DNA from: Dactylonectria macrodidyma
Taxonomy: Eukaryota; Ascomycota; Sordariomycetes; Hypocreales; Nectriaceae
Assembly: GCA_020744425.1 (NCBI GenBank)
Contig: JAGMUV010000005.1
Span: 4,340,001-4,404,000, forward strand
DNA length: 64,000 bases
Reading direction: 5' to 3'
A program made the position numbers and the translations under genes. Shown here one piece after another: positions 43,875 to 57,043 of the stretch. The notes under the pieces were generated by a model, which was not told where the DNA came from, did not search any database, and was given only the letters and a program-made list of their open reading frames with translations. How positions within the stretch are numbered: position 1 is the stretch's first letter; every line of letters begins with the position of its first letter.

Positions 43875-45425
43875 CTAAATCTCGTGAACAGTATCCGCAT
43901 CATCGTCACTTAAAGGTTCCACTTCATCTATTGCGCTCTCTCTGCCTTCAACATGGCCTCCGAGCAGTGGGTTGCGATCTGCCACGTGGATGATAGCCTT
44001 GCCCTGGACATGCTTCACACAACGCCTCCAGTCTCGCCAGTCTTCCTCGGATCGGATCAGGAATCCAATCAGCATGCTGGGGTCCATCTCCCGGACATGA
44101 ATGCGGCGCAGCCGAGACGTGTGACAGGTTGCGATCTCCTCGTCGGTATACTGGCTGGGGTTTTCATGATAAGGCAAGGCTGTTCTCGTATGGTGAGGGT
44201 CTAGATAGAAGAGAAAAGAACCTTGTGCACCGATGAAGTAATGTGACGAGGAAGGGCGGCCGCTACATTAATTGAAGTTAGCCAAGGTCATAGAAGGGGT
44301 GAGTGAGTGTACCCTGCGATCCCCACGGACTGATGCATCTGAAGGGATGCAATCAGTGCTTCCCAGTATACCGGTGTGATCTTGTCGATTCCTAAGCGCG
44401 TGCCCACCAGTATCAGTGTGGGGTGAAACTCTTCGCCCACGGGTTTGGCAATCTTCATGAACTCGTCCTCGTAAACGTCGGGGCCATCACCAGTCGAGTA
44501 AACTCTTAAAGATGGCTCATTGGAGTTGGCCAGAGCTCTGGAAAGTCACGAAAATGGTCAGTCATGCCAGTGTCTGAGAAGCATCGTGTTGAGTTGATCT
44601 TACTGGATACACCGTGCGGTTGCAGAAGGGCCAAACCATTCACCTGGATGTTTGCCACAAGCCGTGGCACCGTGTCGCACAAAGCTATGGATCGAGTAAG
44701 GTGCTCTTGGATCGTCGGCAAAGACGCTGATGAGCTGACGCTCCTCCAGTGGTGAGCTTCCTCGACGCCAGTCTAATTTAGTGTTAGATAAATGATACAA
44801 CGTCAGAATGCTCGTGCTGGTCCATACCTCTGCCTAAACGAATCATGGCCATGGAATTTGCTAAGAGGCTTTGACCAGACCGGATCATACAGCCCCATCC
44901 GCTGTCGGATGAAAAGTCGCCTTGATCGCCGAGTTGGCTTTTCAATCTCATCGAAAATGACAAGGCGGACGTGGCCTGCGGGTTGGTTGACCTAGGAATG
45001 GGTTCAAACTCGGACCGATACGTCATCCAGAACTTGGACTCAAAGTCGGCCAGAAATGCTGGCGGCCAGCCCCCATCCGTTGCTGGGTCGTCATATGCCA
45101 GCGAGGAGGAGAAGCTGCTGGATGTCGATTCTGGGGGGGTATCGGGCGCATTCACGGGGGGCGGGGGCGGAGGAGACGGGCTGGTGTCGTTGAGGTTGGA
45201 CTCGAGGCTGGACTCGAGGTTGGACACCATGTGTGGTGCGGATGGGGGCGTATGGGCACCGCTGTCGGCAGGCTTTGTGGGCGTGACATCACTGAGCCTG
45301 TATTGATGGCCTAGGCACCAGACAGGCTGGTCCTGTGTAGTATCGTTTGTCGGTTCTGGGTCCCAGAACATCTGGACGATACGCCGGTAACGCCCAAGGT
45401 CAACGTTAGCCATGGCGGCTTCCAT
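43875..45425 (-). CDS. ATG4: ATG4, autophagy cysteine protease
   Basis: Four exons (45425-44828, 44772-44604, 44537-44313, 44262-43875) give 459 aa. The catalytic cysteine sits in [13 protein letters not shown] (about residue 179), and the aspartate and histidine of the triad in [25 protein letters not shown], assembled across the last intron, is a further family signature. The N-terminal third has a disordered Pro/Ser-rich insert between two conserved segments. By family the enzyme trims the C-terminus of Atg8 to expose glycine and later frees Atg8 from phosphatidylethanolamine. An in-frame second ATG lies four codons downstream (45413). It diverges from SQS1 over 1.0 kb. With ATG9 it is the second core autophagy gene in the window. 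Confidence 0.97.
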
Positions 45426-46445
45426 GGCTGCAGCGATGAACAGCGTGGGTTAAGCGGTCATCGGCGTCGGGGCGACTCCAGGTAGTAAAGAGGAAACAGT
45501 TGGAAACAGTGTCGTATATTCCGAGAGGGGATGTGGAGGAGGACAGGCTGCTGTTGAGTGACGGATCTTGGTCTTAGAGGCGAGAGTCAGCTGGGCGGCG
45601 TTGGCGGCTTGTGACTGCCATCCGGGGGCTGCTGAAGGTGGTGGCGCCCCGCGCGGTGCACATCGAGGTGCGGGACAGTGGACGCGGAGTCAATAAAGTG
45701 GCTGGAGTGGGTACCTAATGGTCCATCGGTTGGTACCTCTGGGGTGGGGCATGTGTGCTAACGGATCATGGTCTAGGTACCTAAATAGTCATGTCAACGC
45801 AGCCTCAGACAGCACATCCACCTCACGTCCCATTTTTGGAGGGGGACCGGGCGAGGTAGGTTTCTCCAAATGTAGTCCTATGGCGATATGGACTATCTAG
45901 TTTAGATACAGCCGCCTCATCTACCAGAAGCTCTTCTACGCAGGTGCCCAAGGATACTTATCTCTACCCACCTGGGAATTTAAATCCAGTTCGAGAAGTA
46001 AGAGCTATCTAAACTTAAACCGCCCAAACTCACACACGAGGCCATGTCACAGTCAGAGCCGAGCAGAGGCACACACGAGCTGTATAAGGACCGTGGTATC
46101 AGTCTTAATCAGACGGAAGTACAACAGGGGTGAACTGCGAGAGGATGCTACCCTACACACGAACAACCTGTGACTCAGCTCAGTTCAAAGATAGCCCCAC
46201 TACAGAGCCACAGCCCCACCACAGGGCCCGTCGCTCATCGATGCATCATCAATCTCAGTGGAGCTAGGCTCTAGCTCCCCCCAGGCACTGGGTAGTGGCC
46301 GCGGGGTGACTGTTTTTCTTCATGCAGCCAAGTTCGCTGGGTTTCTCCTTGCTCACCAAGAAATCCATTTAAAAAGCCACACCTGCAACCCTCGGCATTC
46401 AGAAAGATTGCCCCAAGATGTCGGCAACTGAATCTTTACCCTGAA
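45426..46445. promoter_or_regulatory. Divergent promoter region ATG4 / SQS1
   Basis: The 1,020-bp stretch between the two start codons shows TAGGTACCTA-type motifs near 45,712 and 45,773-45,785, and no gene. Confidence 0.5.
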
Positions 46446-48563
46446 ATGGCTCGCAACAAGAAGGGGGCATCTTCCCCAAGAGGCGCATATGGCGCTAGAG
46501 GAGGAAGAGGTGGCCGCGGTGATCGAGGAGGCCAAGCAACTCCCCGTGGACGCAGTCGCCCTTATGCCGGACCGTCTCAGATGCCATTCAGCGGAGATTT
46601 TGGTATTTCACCCAGTCGTGAACCGAGGGCGAGGCAAAGCAGAATGCACTAACATGTCACCACCCCAAGTTGGCTTCACACTCGCAGACGAGGCTCGGCA
46701 GACTTCACAACATGACCATTCTTACTTGGGACTAAACACAAACCTCCGTCAGCGGCCTGTCACTTTCATCAGCGCTGGCACCAGTGAGCCGTTGAAGCAA
46801 CTAGATAAACTCCTTGACGAGAACAACCGAGGCCGGCTCGACGAATTTACCACAGCATCCCAGCCCAATGACCTGTTGTCACACCCAGCTACGCTCGATG
46901 TACCGAAGGCCGACGACGATGATTACGACGGTAACGACGCAAGGGACGACAAAGACAATGTCACAAGCGACGGAACCGAGGAAGCAGATGAGCCGATAGG
47001 GCTAGAAGAGCTGGAAGAAATCGTACAAAGGGAGCCCGATATTGATGAGCAACCGTCCTTTTTTTTCGACCTCAAAGGCGATCATCAGCACGGGCATCCT
47101 GTCAGAGGCTCGGTGCACATCCCGGATCGGCCGTCGTCAAGAAGCAGCAGTTCTAGCGACGAGGTAATACTTTTCAAAGGCCGGGACGGGCAGAGAAAGA
47201 CGCAACCTACCATCAACATGTCACAGATGCAAACCGAGATCCAAGTTGTGGAGAAGGAATTGGGTGCCGCAGGGCCAAGCAACTTACTTTTGACCGACAA
47301 TAAGAAGATGAAGAGGGCCAAGATACGGCAACGCAGGAAGGTGCGTTCCGCCTCCGATGACGAAGCCGACTCCATCCTCGCCGACTACATTGCGAACATG
47401 CAAGAAAATGGAGATGCAGATGACATACTGGGCATCGGTGTTGGCAATCGACGCGAATTAGGCGGAACCGATTTCTACGTCTCGAGTGATAGCAGTAGCG
47501 ACGAGGACGACCAGAGTGCTGCTGCCCACGAAATCGATGGGAATGTGGCCGCACAAGCACGCAATGGTGAGCCCACGGAAGCCGACCAAGACGAGGGCAC
47601 AGAGAGTGAACTAGACGACGAAACACTGGCAAAGCTCATTAATGGCAAGGAGTTAGGGATGGAAGAGGACGCGCAGCTTCTCAACTCGTCAAGTGACGAT
47701 AGCTCTGCGATCGGGGAGAAGCACAAGACCAATAGAATCGTGTCAAATGACGATTTTGACTTCATGGACTGGGAGAGGCCAAGTCTTCGCCGCAAGAAGG
47801 GAAAGGCTGCTCGGGCGCAGATCAACTTTAACATCTCCGACTCAGAGTTGGAGCAGACGCTCCAGGCTGCATGGAAAAGCGACCGGCTTAAGAAGTCCGA
47901 GCGCAAGAAACATCGTGAACAACTCCGCGCACTTGGCATGCTGGGCAAGGCAAACCCAGAGGACCTGCGGGTCAAGTATCCTGACGGCATGAGTTTGGAG
48001 CAAGTCGCCGACGAATTCGAAGCTTTCTTGCGCGGGTCCGACGAGATGTGAGTTATCCTTCTGTGCCCCAGACACACTTGCATGGGGCTCAACACTTGCT
48101 AACACCTCGCGTCAGTCTCACGTTGCCTCCAATGGACAACCACGCCCGAAAAATGGTCCACGACCTTGCCGGCAAATTCAAGATCAAATCCAAGTCGACC
48201 GGCAAAGCAGACCAGCGAAGACCCACGCTCCACCGAACTTTGAGGACACTGCCCTACGTAGAAGCAACATTCAATCAGGCCGTCAACCACATGAACAGGC
48301 GATACTTCCCGCGCCTGGATATGAAAGGCAAGAGATCACAGCGTGCGCCGGCCCCAGTTAGATCCAGCGACAAAGCAGCAACGTACCGAGATGGCGAAAT
48401 CATTGGTGGTGCGGCGCCAGAATTGGGAACCGAGAACCGTGGTCGGGCGATGCTGGAGAAGATGGGATGGAGCAGCGGGACGGCGCTGGGAACGGCGGGT
48501 AACAAGGGCATCCTGCAACCAGTTACGCAGGCAATGAAACGTAGCAAAGCAGGCCTGGGTTGA
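46446..48563 (+). CDS. SQS1: SQS1/PFA1-type R3H and G-patch protein
   Basis: Three exons (46446-46602, 46670-48047, 48116-48563) give 660 aa. The N-terminus is an RGG-rich segment (ARGGRGGRGDRGG). Then come a conserved GFTLADEARQT block, several acidic Ser/Asp tracts, a conserved INFNISDSELEQTLQAAWKS helix, an R3H-like region near MDNHARKMVHDLAGKF, and a C-terminal G-patch (GRAMLEKMGWSSGTALG, then GILQPV). By family, yeast Sqs1/Pfa1 uses its G-patch to stimulate the helicase Prp43 in 20S pre-rRNA processing and can influence splicing. The second intron donor GTGAGT overlaps an in-frame stop, so the exon end is firm. It converges on H2B, 373 bp away. Confidence 0.87.
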
Positions 48564-48936
48564 GCAACAAGTGCTGCTCTGACTCTATGGAACCCGTTGG
48601 GTTGTTTGCGATCGCGTGCATATGCCGTTGCATTATTGGGGAATATATGCTAGAGAACACAGGTAGATTTTGTCGAGGGACGCGTGGATAAGCTGGGGAG
48701 ACGTGGTGTTGACGAATTCATTTGTTATCAAGACCCTATTCTCGATATTTATTGTACAACCGCGAACCCCGTTCCCCGTGAGAAGACATTGCCCCCAAGT
48801 AAAAACAAAAACCATCCGTAACGCATTAAGAGGCTCCCAAGACAGGGCTCAGTCCCTGTAGAACCCCAAGGTCATGACACCCTGATGCCACGCGTAAAAT
48901 CAAAAATGCCCGAAACAAAAAGCCCCGTCCAATCAC
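48564..48936. other. Convergent 3' region SQS1 / H2B
   Basis: This is a 373-bp gap of probable 3' UTRs. Nothing else is seen. Confidence 0.55.
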
Positions 48937-49489
48937 TTATTTCGTGGAGGACGAGTACTTGGTGACGGCCTTGGTGCCCTCAGAGACGGCGTGCTTCGCG
49001 AGCTCACCGGGGAGGATGAGGCGGACAGAGGTCTGGATCTCTCGGGAAGAGATCGTGGACTTCTTGTTGTAGGCGGCGAGCTTGGAGGCCTCGGAAGCAA
49101 CACGCTCGAAGATGTCTGTGTGGAATCGGGTCAGGATGTGTGAGACATAGACTGGAAATGCGGACAAAACTTACCGTTGACAAAGGAGTTCAGGATGGAC
49201 ATGGCACGGTTGGAGATACCGGTGTCAGGGTGGACCTGTTTGAGGACTGGAACATCGATGTTAGAACGCGTCCAAATGTGAGACGGGGCGCGAAAAGTGC
49301 GCGTCAATGTTGGCAAAGGAACTCACCCTTGTAGATGTAGGAGCTGTAGGTCTCCTTGCGGGTCTTGGAGCGCTTCTTCTTGTCGCCAGAGGCAGCGGTC
49401 TTCTTGCCAGCATCCTTCTTCTCGGGGGCCTTGGAGGCAGTGGCGGGAGCCTTGGCGGCGGGCTTCTTGTCGGCGGCCTTGGGGGGCAT
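48937..49489 (-). CDS. HTB1: Histone H2B
   Basis: Three exons (49489-49327, 49246-49175, 49115-48937) give 137 aa. The basic Lys/Ala-rich tail ([13 protein letters not shown]), the start of the fold ([21 protein letters not shown]) and the C-terminal helix with [12 protein letters not shown] are typical. The lysine near the C-terminus in AVTKY is the conserved ubiquitination site. The start is at MPPK; a longer frame begins at TTG only. It is divergent with H2A, the usual histone pair arrangement, which favours coordinated S-phase expression. Confidence 0.98.
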
Positions 49490-51514
49490 TTTGAAAGATT
49501 GGGACAAAAAGTCGGGTTGATTGAGTTAGTTGAGTGAACGAGGCACGAATGCTAAGCGTAAGCGTTGAGAGTGGTAGAGCAGCGGATGGTGATGAGTGTT
49601 GATGACGAGCGGAAGAGTTCGGGGGGTGGGCTGGGCTTTTGTAGCTGGGCGCGCGAGGGCCACGGCGGGTTACTGATTGCGGGCTGCTGCTGATCGCACA
49701 AGTACGTGCCGCACCACACGCGTGCTGGGCTTGGGCGCGCCGCCGCGCCGGGGGCAGTGGTGCACTGGGTGGTGATTTTGGGTGGGCTGGTCACTGGGTG
49801 GGGCACCATGTCCCCTGCCAGCCAGTCCCCAGCGCTCAACAAGAGCAGGGGCCGCTTTGGGAATTTCGGGGTTGGCAGAAAAAAAAAGGCGACACCGCAG
49901 AAGCCCTTTTTTTGATTGGTGCAATGGACGCGTTGTTCCCTTCCAGGCCCACTGGGACTTATCTCTCTTGCGGCCTCTCCCAGCAACCGCGCAATCGATG
50001 GCAGGAGCGAGCAATGCGTGGTCAGTGCACACTCACCGCGTTCTCGGCTGGTGGGTGTCGAGCCTGCTCACCGTCACAGTGCAGAGCGGCGGACCTCCTC
50101 CGTCCCATGTGTACCATATCGGGCTTACCCTATACCCCAAGTCTTGATACAGTCTTTCTCACTACGCTGTTGCCAATGCTATCTGTCCTTGAGCTCTGTA
50201 TCGTCTAGCCGTCTGGAATAGCAATTATTATTTTCTAATTCTTTCCGCGTGGAAAAGTACGCACGCCGACGACATCCACGTAGGAAAATACTAGAAGGGG
50301 ATGTGAACAATAGAATGGTCTCCCAAATTCCAATACGATTTATGGGTGTCTGTCCAGGGTTGACTCTCCCCCGCGCCGTAATCTGTCCACTCAACTCGGC
50401 TGCCGAGCTGGTCGATAGTCCGCCTCTCCATTCAGTCCTCTGCTCCGTCTCTCACATGGATGCAGCATTCCCGTACCGGTCTCTCCCCACAAGTCTGCGC
50501 CCCGGACTCCCGCTCACAGGCCGGCTCCGGGACAGGATATCAGATCTTTCTGAGCGACTGCCCGAGTCTACGGGGCCGATTTGTGGACCAGATGCATATA
50601 CGTCACCGTATCTTGTTCTATATCGGGATACATTCGAGATTCGAGACCATGTTAGACATTACACGTCTAAATTGGATATCATTTACATATACTAGAGGCA
50701 CAACCTGGGGTTATGGGACATTGGAACATATTAGACATATATGTATACCACTTCCACATGATAAAAACCCAACAAAATGTGACAGGTATTGGCGATACAT
50801 TGGACAGATATAGCTCACCAGAAAACTGAAAGTACAAGCCCGCATACTACCTACCTTTGTTTGTATTGGAAGTAAAGGATTGTTTTTATGTCGAAATGTA
50901 TCAACTTGGACGCGTAAGGAAGCAGACCAAGGCAAACCAGTGCCTAGAACGCGCAACCGAATAACAAAGAAAAGCTGCAAACAGCAGACCAAGCTTCCCG
51001 CAGATGCAGGAGTGTCTGGTCTTTGGTTACTGATTGTGAGCGACGTGCCCGAGAGAGTCGACCTGTACCGAATCCGAAAGCGGCAAGACAATCAGAGAAA
51101 ATCAAAACAAAATGAATGTCGCCGCCTAGAACTGGGAGGGAAGGGAAAAAAAAAAGAGCACAACGTATCCAGGGAGGCTGGGAGTGGGCGGGCCTCTGAT
51201 TTTATTTCCCCCGTGCGCACTGATGGGAGCGCGGCAGGGGTGCACGTTGTTTTTATTCGATGCCTGCCAAACCCATTTTCGCCACATCGGGCTAGCGCAA
51301 AGTCGCGCCTCGTCGTGGGTGATCCGTGATCACAGCAGCGACGCGCGAAAAGTACTTAACCTCTACCTCCCCCGCCGACATCAACGCTTCTCCTTTACAA
51401 CTCCAAATCGTCACCACCACAGCTCATCTCGACTACTTCATCTGTCGACCTCTGTCCCAACTCAAATCAACCAATTTTCCCAAACACTCCACCCCCCAAA
51501 AACCCACTTTCAAA
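49490..51514. promoter_or_regulatory. Divergent promoter region H2B / H2A
   Basis: The 2.0-kb shared region between the histone starts is longer than is usual for such pairs. It has many overlapping short frames without any motif, and I see no gene. A histone-specific element was not identified by eye. Confidence 0.5.
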
Positions 51515-52675
<1,161 letters not shown>

Positions 52676-53140
52676 TTACGATCCAGGACGGGTGATGGCA
52701 AATTGCGCTCGAATTTCGAGCCTGTTTAGGTACTATTAGCAACTGGCAACACATATCCGCAGATTATCATCAAGACTTACCACCTGGGGCAGTTGGAGGA
52801 GTGTACGGGTCGGGGTGCTTCCAGCTGTCCAGCAACTTCTCCGTCTCGGTCAGCAGGGCCTATATAACATTGTCAGTCTCTCCATAGACCATTGCGCTGA
52901 TTAGCCCACCCTCTGTTGTCTTGGGTTCGTGACATTGCGATTGGCCTCGAATAGTGAGCGGATATAGAGAGCCTGGCCTCGCCAGAGGTGTCGGTGAACG
53001 GCCCAGTCCAGCGCCAGCTTCAATGAGCGGCGGTAGAGCGACCTAGATCCACGCGTGTCAGCATGCAGTACGTTAATGGGAGCCCGGCAGATTGGATCTT
53101 GTGAGGGTTCTACAGACAGAGCGGCTGGTCGGGTCGACAT
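52676..53140 (-). CDS. NDUFB9: Complex I LYR subunit, NDUFB9/B22-like
   Basis: Four exons (53140-53118, 53042-52910, 52859-52781, 52722-52676) give 93 aa. The LYR motif (SLYRRSLKLALDWAVHR) near the N-terminus, RSLFEANRNVTNPRQQ and the ending KHPDPYTPPTAPGGSKFERNLP are the family pattern. By family it is an accessory subunit of the membrane arm of NADH:ubiquinone oxidoreductase that binds the mitochondrial acyl carrier protein. Two points are uncertain. The first intron (75 nt) has a weak GTCTGT donor and no stop, so an N-terminus 25 residues longer is possible. At the 3' end the stop TAA overlaps a GTAAGT motif, so a further exon cannot be excluded. Confidence 0.8.
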
Positions 53141-55099
53141 GGTATGCGGAGTGAGGGCGGGCGTGCGTGGCCAGGGCCAATCGAGGAAAACTCGTCGCTC
53201 GGAGTTAATTGATCGATTGACGCGGGGGTAGTCGCCGGCTGGCGGTCGCACGACGGTATCGGCAGGGTGTGTGGTGGTTGATGGTGTTGAGCTGTATGGA
53301 GAATGCCGACCATGACGGGCAAGATTTAGTGTCTTATTGCCTTGGTCCGGGGAATTGCCGAGTGGGAGGTTTGTGAAGCACGCTGGTTGATGTTTGCTTA
53401 CCCTACAGTGGGTAAACATGGGCAATCTGCAATACCACTTACTGAAAGGTCCCCCTCGGGCTTGAAAAGCGCAAGTAATATAGACTAGAATTTAGTTGCA
53501 ATTTTGTATTATAAATGTAGATAAAACACATTAAAATTGTTGAATTATATTTGCCTGAGGCTTTATGATGCTAATTCACGGCAGGTCTTCCCACCCGAAT
53601 CACTCATTGGTGGTCTCGCTGAAACACTGACACACTTTGGCCTCAAAAGAAGAGGACCGATGGTCAAGAGACATGGCATGCGTCAGTTCCAAGGCCGACT
53701 GCCTCTAGCCCGGGTCGGATCATTGAAACAACATCGTCATTGCCCAAGTTGACACTCACTACCAGCCGAACAAATGTGATACTTGTGTACTACTTGTATC
53801 TAGAAGTGGTTTTTGCGCATGCACATAATGGATGTCAGATGGCATCCCTACTGCGACTTCTGGCATAATGCTTAGAACGCCAAACTAGGACTCGTCAGCC
53901 GTTACCTTTAGGTTCCCTTGTTATGTCTATCTCACAGAGGGCACATATGCCGCATGCCTTTGAGAGATCACGAAGTTTACTGCGATAGCTGCATCCATGG
54001 ACGAACGTCTCTCCGCTTCCTTCACACAGTACAGTCATGCATCTGCGCTCCTTGTTCTTAAACGTACGTTAGTGAAGCAGAGATATCCCGGAATGACCAC
54101 GGCGAGTTCAACTTCGACAGTCTGGCTTGCTAGGAAAGGCTTCGAAGAGGAAGGGCTGCGACAATGAAAAGGACACAGGTGAGGTAAATATGCATGTAGT
54201 ATCTTCAGCTTGCGGCCTACTTCTACCGATTCACCGCCTCCCTCGCTGTCCGGATACACACCGAGTAAAACAAACCGGAGTGGAAGACAAAGATCATAGG
54301 TGTTACTAGGAAGAAGCGAACCTCTGATCCTTTGGGTACAATACAGTCGTTCAAGGATATTACCACAAATTCGTTAAAAAGCGAGAGGAAGCTGAAGCCT
54401 GACGGGAGGTAAAGGGAGAGCGATAAGGACCACCGAGAGTGGCTGCCGTCGACGAAAAGGGTCAATTTCTGATCAAATAAAAATACCGGGGCTCTCTAGA
54501 CATGATTCCTCTCCGCCATGACGATCGCACTATTCTCCCTGACAGCAACAAGGTTCACCGCTCTCAGAAAGGGCTGGCTGAGAAGGTTGTATTCGATGGG
54601 ATGATCAAGCTGGGGAAGTTCCGGTTGAAGTGTGTGTGTCATGGCTCAACCTTATTTCGAGGACTTGGAGGGAGGAATGAAAGGTATTCGGAGTAAAGCT
54701 GAATCCTCACGTGGTGCCCAAGGCCGTTGCACAATGCGACTTTTTGCACATCTGTCTCTAGCAATTTCAGTTAACGTTTCGTATCGAAATGGTTCTCCGC
54801 GAGAAGGGAACAGCAGTACGCTCCAACCTACATGTGTTTAGGGTATCTGAGAACCCATGCCTGGTGGGCGACAAGTAGACAATAGGGACGATTTCTAGCA
54901 TTACTCTTCTGCGAGATTTTGAAAAGGAAAATCGCTTGCCTTGGTGCATACCAGAATGCTATGTATACCTGGCTACGACTTTTAGAGTCGCTGATTGACG
55001 GTGAAACGACTGGAAATCGTGGAAGCTTCCAAAAGAGAAAGGAAGCCGCATTGAGCTTCACTTAAGCTGCGTAGCAGTCACTCTAACTCCTATTAAAGC
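53141..55099. other. Intergenic region before the AT-rich block
   Basis: About 2 kb without a recognisable gene. Base composition becomes somewhat AT-richer locally (around 53,460-53,570) but is still mixed, with CpG and CpA present, so RIP is not evident here. Confidence 0.55.
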
Positions 55100-55186
55100 G
55101 GCAAGATGGCCGAGTGGTTAAGGCGGCAGGTTTAAGAATTATCCCTGCTGGAGCAATCCTCCTGGGTTCGAACCCCAGTCTTGTCA
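55100..55186 (+). tRNA. tRNA-Leu, anticodon UAA (probable), with small insertion in the anticodon loop
   Basis: Eighty-seven nucleotides fold as a long-variable-arm tRNA. The acceptor stem is GGCAAGA/TCTTGTC (one G-T pair), followed by TGGCCGAGTGGTTAAGGCG as the D arm. The anticodon stem is GCAGG/CCTGC, with a variable arm around GGAGCAATCCTC, a T arm CTGGGTTCGAACCCCAG and discriminator A. The loop between the anticodon stem strands is 13 nt and starts TTTAAG, placing TAA at positions 34-36. The roughly 6 extra bases after position 37 fit a tiny intron. It lies at the very edge of the AT-rich block. Confidence 0.9.
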
Positions 55187-55868
55187 ATTTTATTAACTTT
55201 TAAAAGTTTTACTTTTTAAATTTAAATATTTAAATTATACTAAAAAGATAATTTAAAAATAAATTAAAGCTTATTTTTTATAAAATCTTTTATTAAAATT
55301 TAATTAGTAAAATTATAGTCTTTAATAATATATATTTAAAAAAAGATTAAAAGTTAAATAATAATAATAAAAATCATTTAATTAATAATAAATAATAATA
55401 TAAGAGCTTAAAACTTAAGCTTAAAGTAATAATAATTTAAAATAATTAGATTTTTTATTATATTAAAATATAAACTTTATTATTTAACTTAACTTTTTAA
55501 AATATATTAAATAATTAAAAAAAGCTAAATAAAAAAGCTAAATAAATAAATTAAATAAAAAAGTTAAAAGTTAAAAGTAAAAGTATTATATAATAAAAGC
55601 TTTATAAAAAAATTAACTTTTTATTATATTTAAATTATTTTATTATAAATTTAATTATAATTTAATTTATTAAAAATTAAATACTTTTTTATAATTTAAT
55701 TAATTTATAATAAATATTATAATAAAGATTAATATAATATATTTTATATTTTAATAATTTAAATTTTAATAATTAATATATTCTTTTTATATATAATTTA
55801 ATATTAAATTTAATAAAATATAAAAACTTTAATAAATTAAAAATTATAATAATAAATTATTTACTATT

Positions 55869-56060
55869 AAAACCGCTATTCAAACTTTCATTTTTCTATA
55901 TATATTTTATACTTATATATTTATATTACTATTATTAAACTACTATTTAGACTTTTATTTTTATATTATTTTTTTATATATTTATATATTTATATTATTT
56001 AAATTATCTTAGATAAAGGACTTAATAATTAATTAATTTATTATAAATAGACTTTTATTC
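55869..56060 (+). repeat. Repeat family R2, terminal motif AACCGCTATT, copies 1a/1b
   Basis: Two successive starts (near 55,870 and 55,935) of a repeat that runs on as ...CTTTTATTTTTATATT... and then ...AATAGACTTTTATTCC. Related copies lie near 63,770-63,920 (same strand) and, inverted, near 61,790-61,900 and 62,530-62,670. Confidence 0.6.
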
Positions 56061-57043
56061 CTTTTTTTATAAAACTTTCTTTTATAAATCCTTAACTTAT
56101 TATAATTAATATTAAAGTAATTATAATAAATTCTCTTAATTTCTAATATATTAATTTTTTATATATAATAATAATTATATTATTATAATATTTATTATTT
56201 ACTTTTTATTAATATTAATTAATACTTAAAAAATCTATTTCTTTTAAAAATATTTTAAATACTAACTTTATTATTAATTACTTTAAAAAGTATTATTTAT
56301 TTTAATTTAATTCTTAATTATTAATTATTTTAAAAAAGTATAATCTTAAAAATACTTTAGTTTTAAAAATTATTAAAGTAACTTACTTATTATTAGAAAG
56401 TTATTAAATTTTAATAGTTTTAATTTTTTTAAAATTATATTCTATTATTATAAATTTTAATTTATTAAAGGCTTTTATATTCTTATTAAGCTTAATATTT
56501 AAGTTATATATAAAAAGAATATAATAATTATTAAAACTTAAGTTATTAAAAGTATAGAATATATTATATTAAATATTTATTATAATATTTATTTTAATTT
56601 TTAATAAATTAAATTATAATTTAAAATTATAAAAAGTTAAATTATAATATAATTAAAACTATAATAAAGTAACTTAAAATATAATAAACTCTTATAGAGC
56701 TTTTATTATATAATGATTTTACTTTTTAATATTTAGCTTTTTTATTTAGCTTTTTAATTTAGCTTTTTTAATTATTTAATATATTTTAAAGAGTTAAATA
56801 GAATAGTAAGGCTTATATCTTAATATAGTAAAAACTCTAGTCATTCTAAGTTATTATTACTTTAGGTTTAGGTTTTAAACTTTTATACTATTATTTACTA
56901 TTAATTATATTTTTTTTTAACTATTTAACCTCTAGCTCCTTTCTGAATATACACTACTAAGGACTATAACTTTAATATATTTATATTACTTAAGTTATTT
57001 TAAGATAAAAGACTTAATTAATTAATTAACTTAATTATAAATA

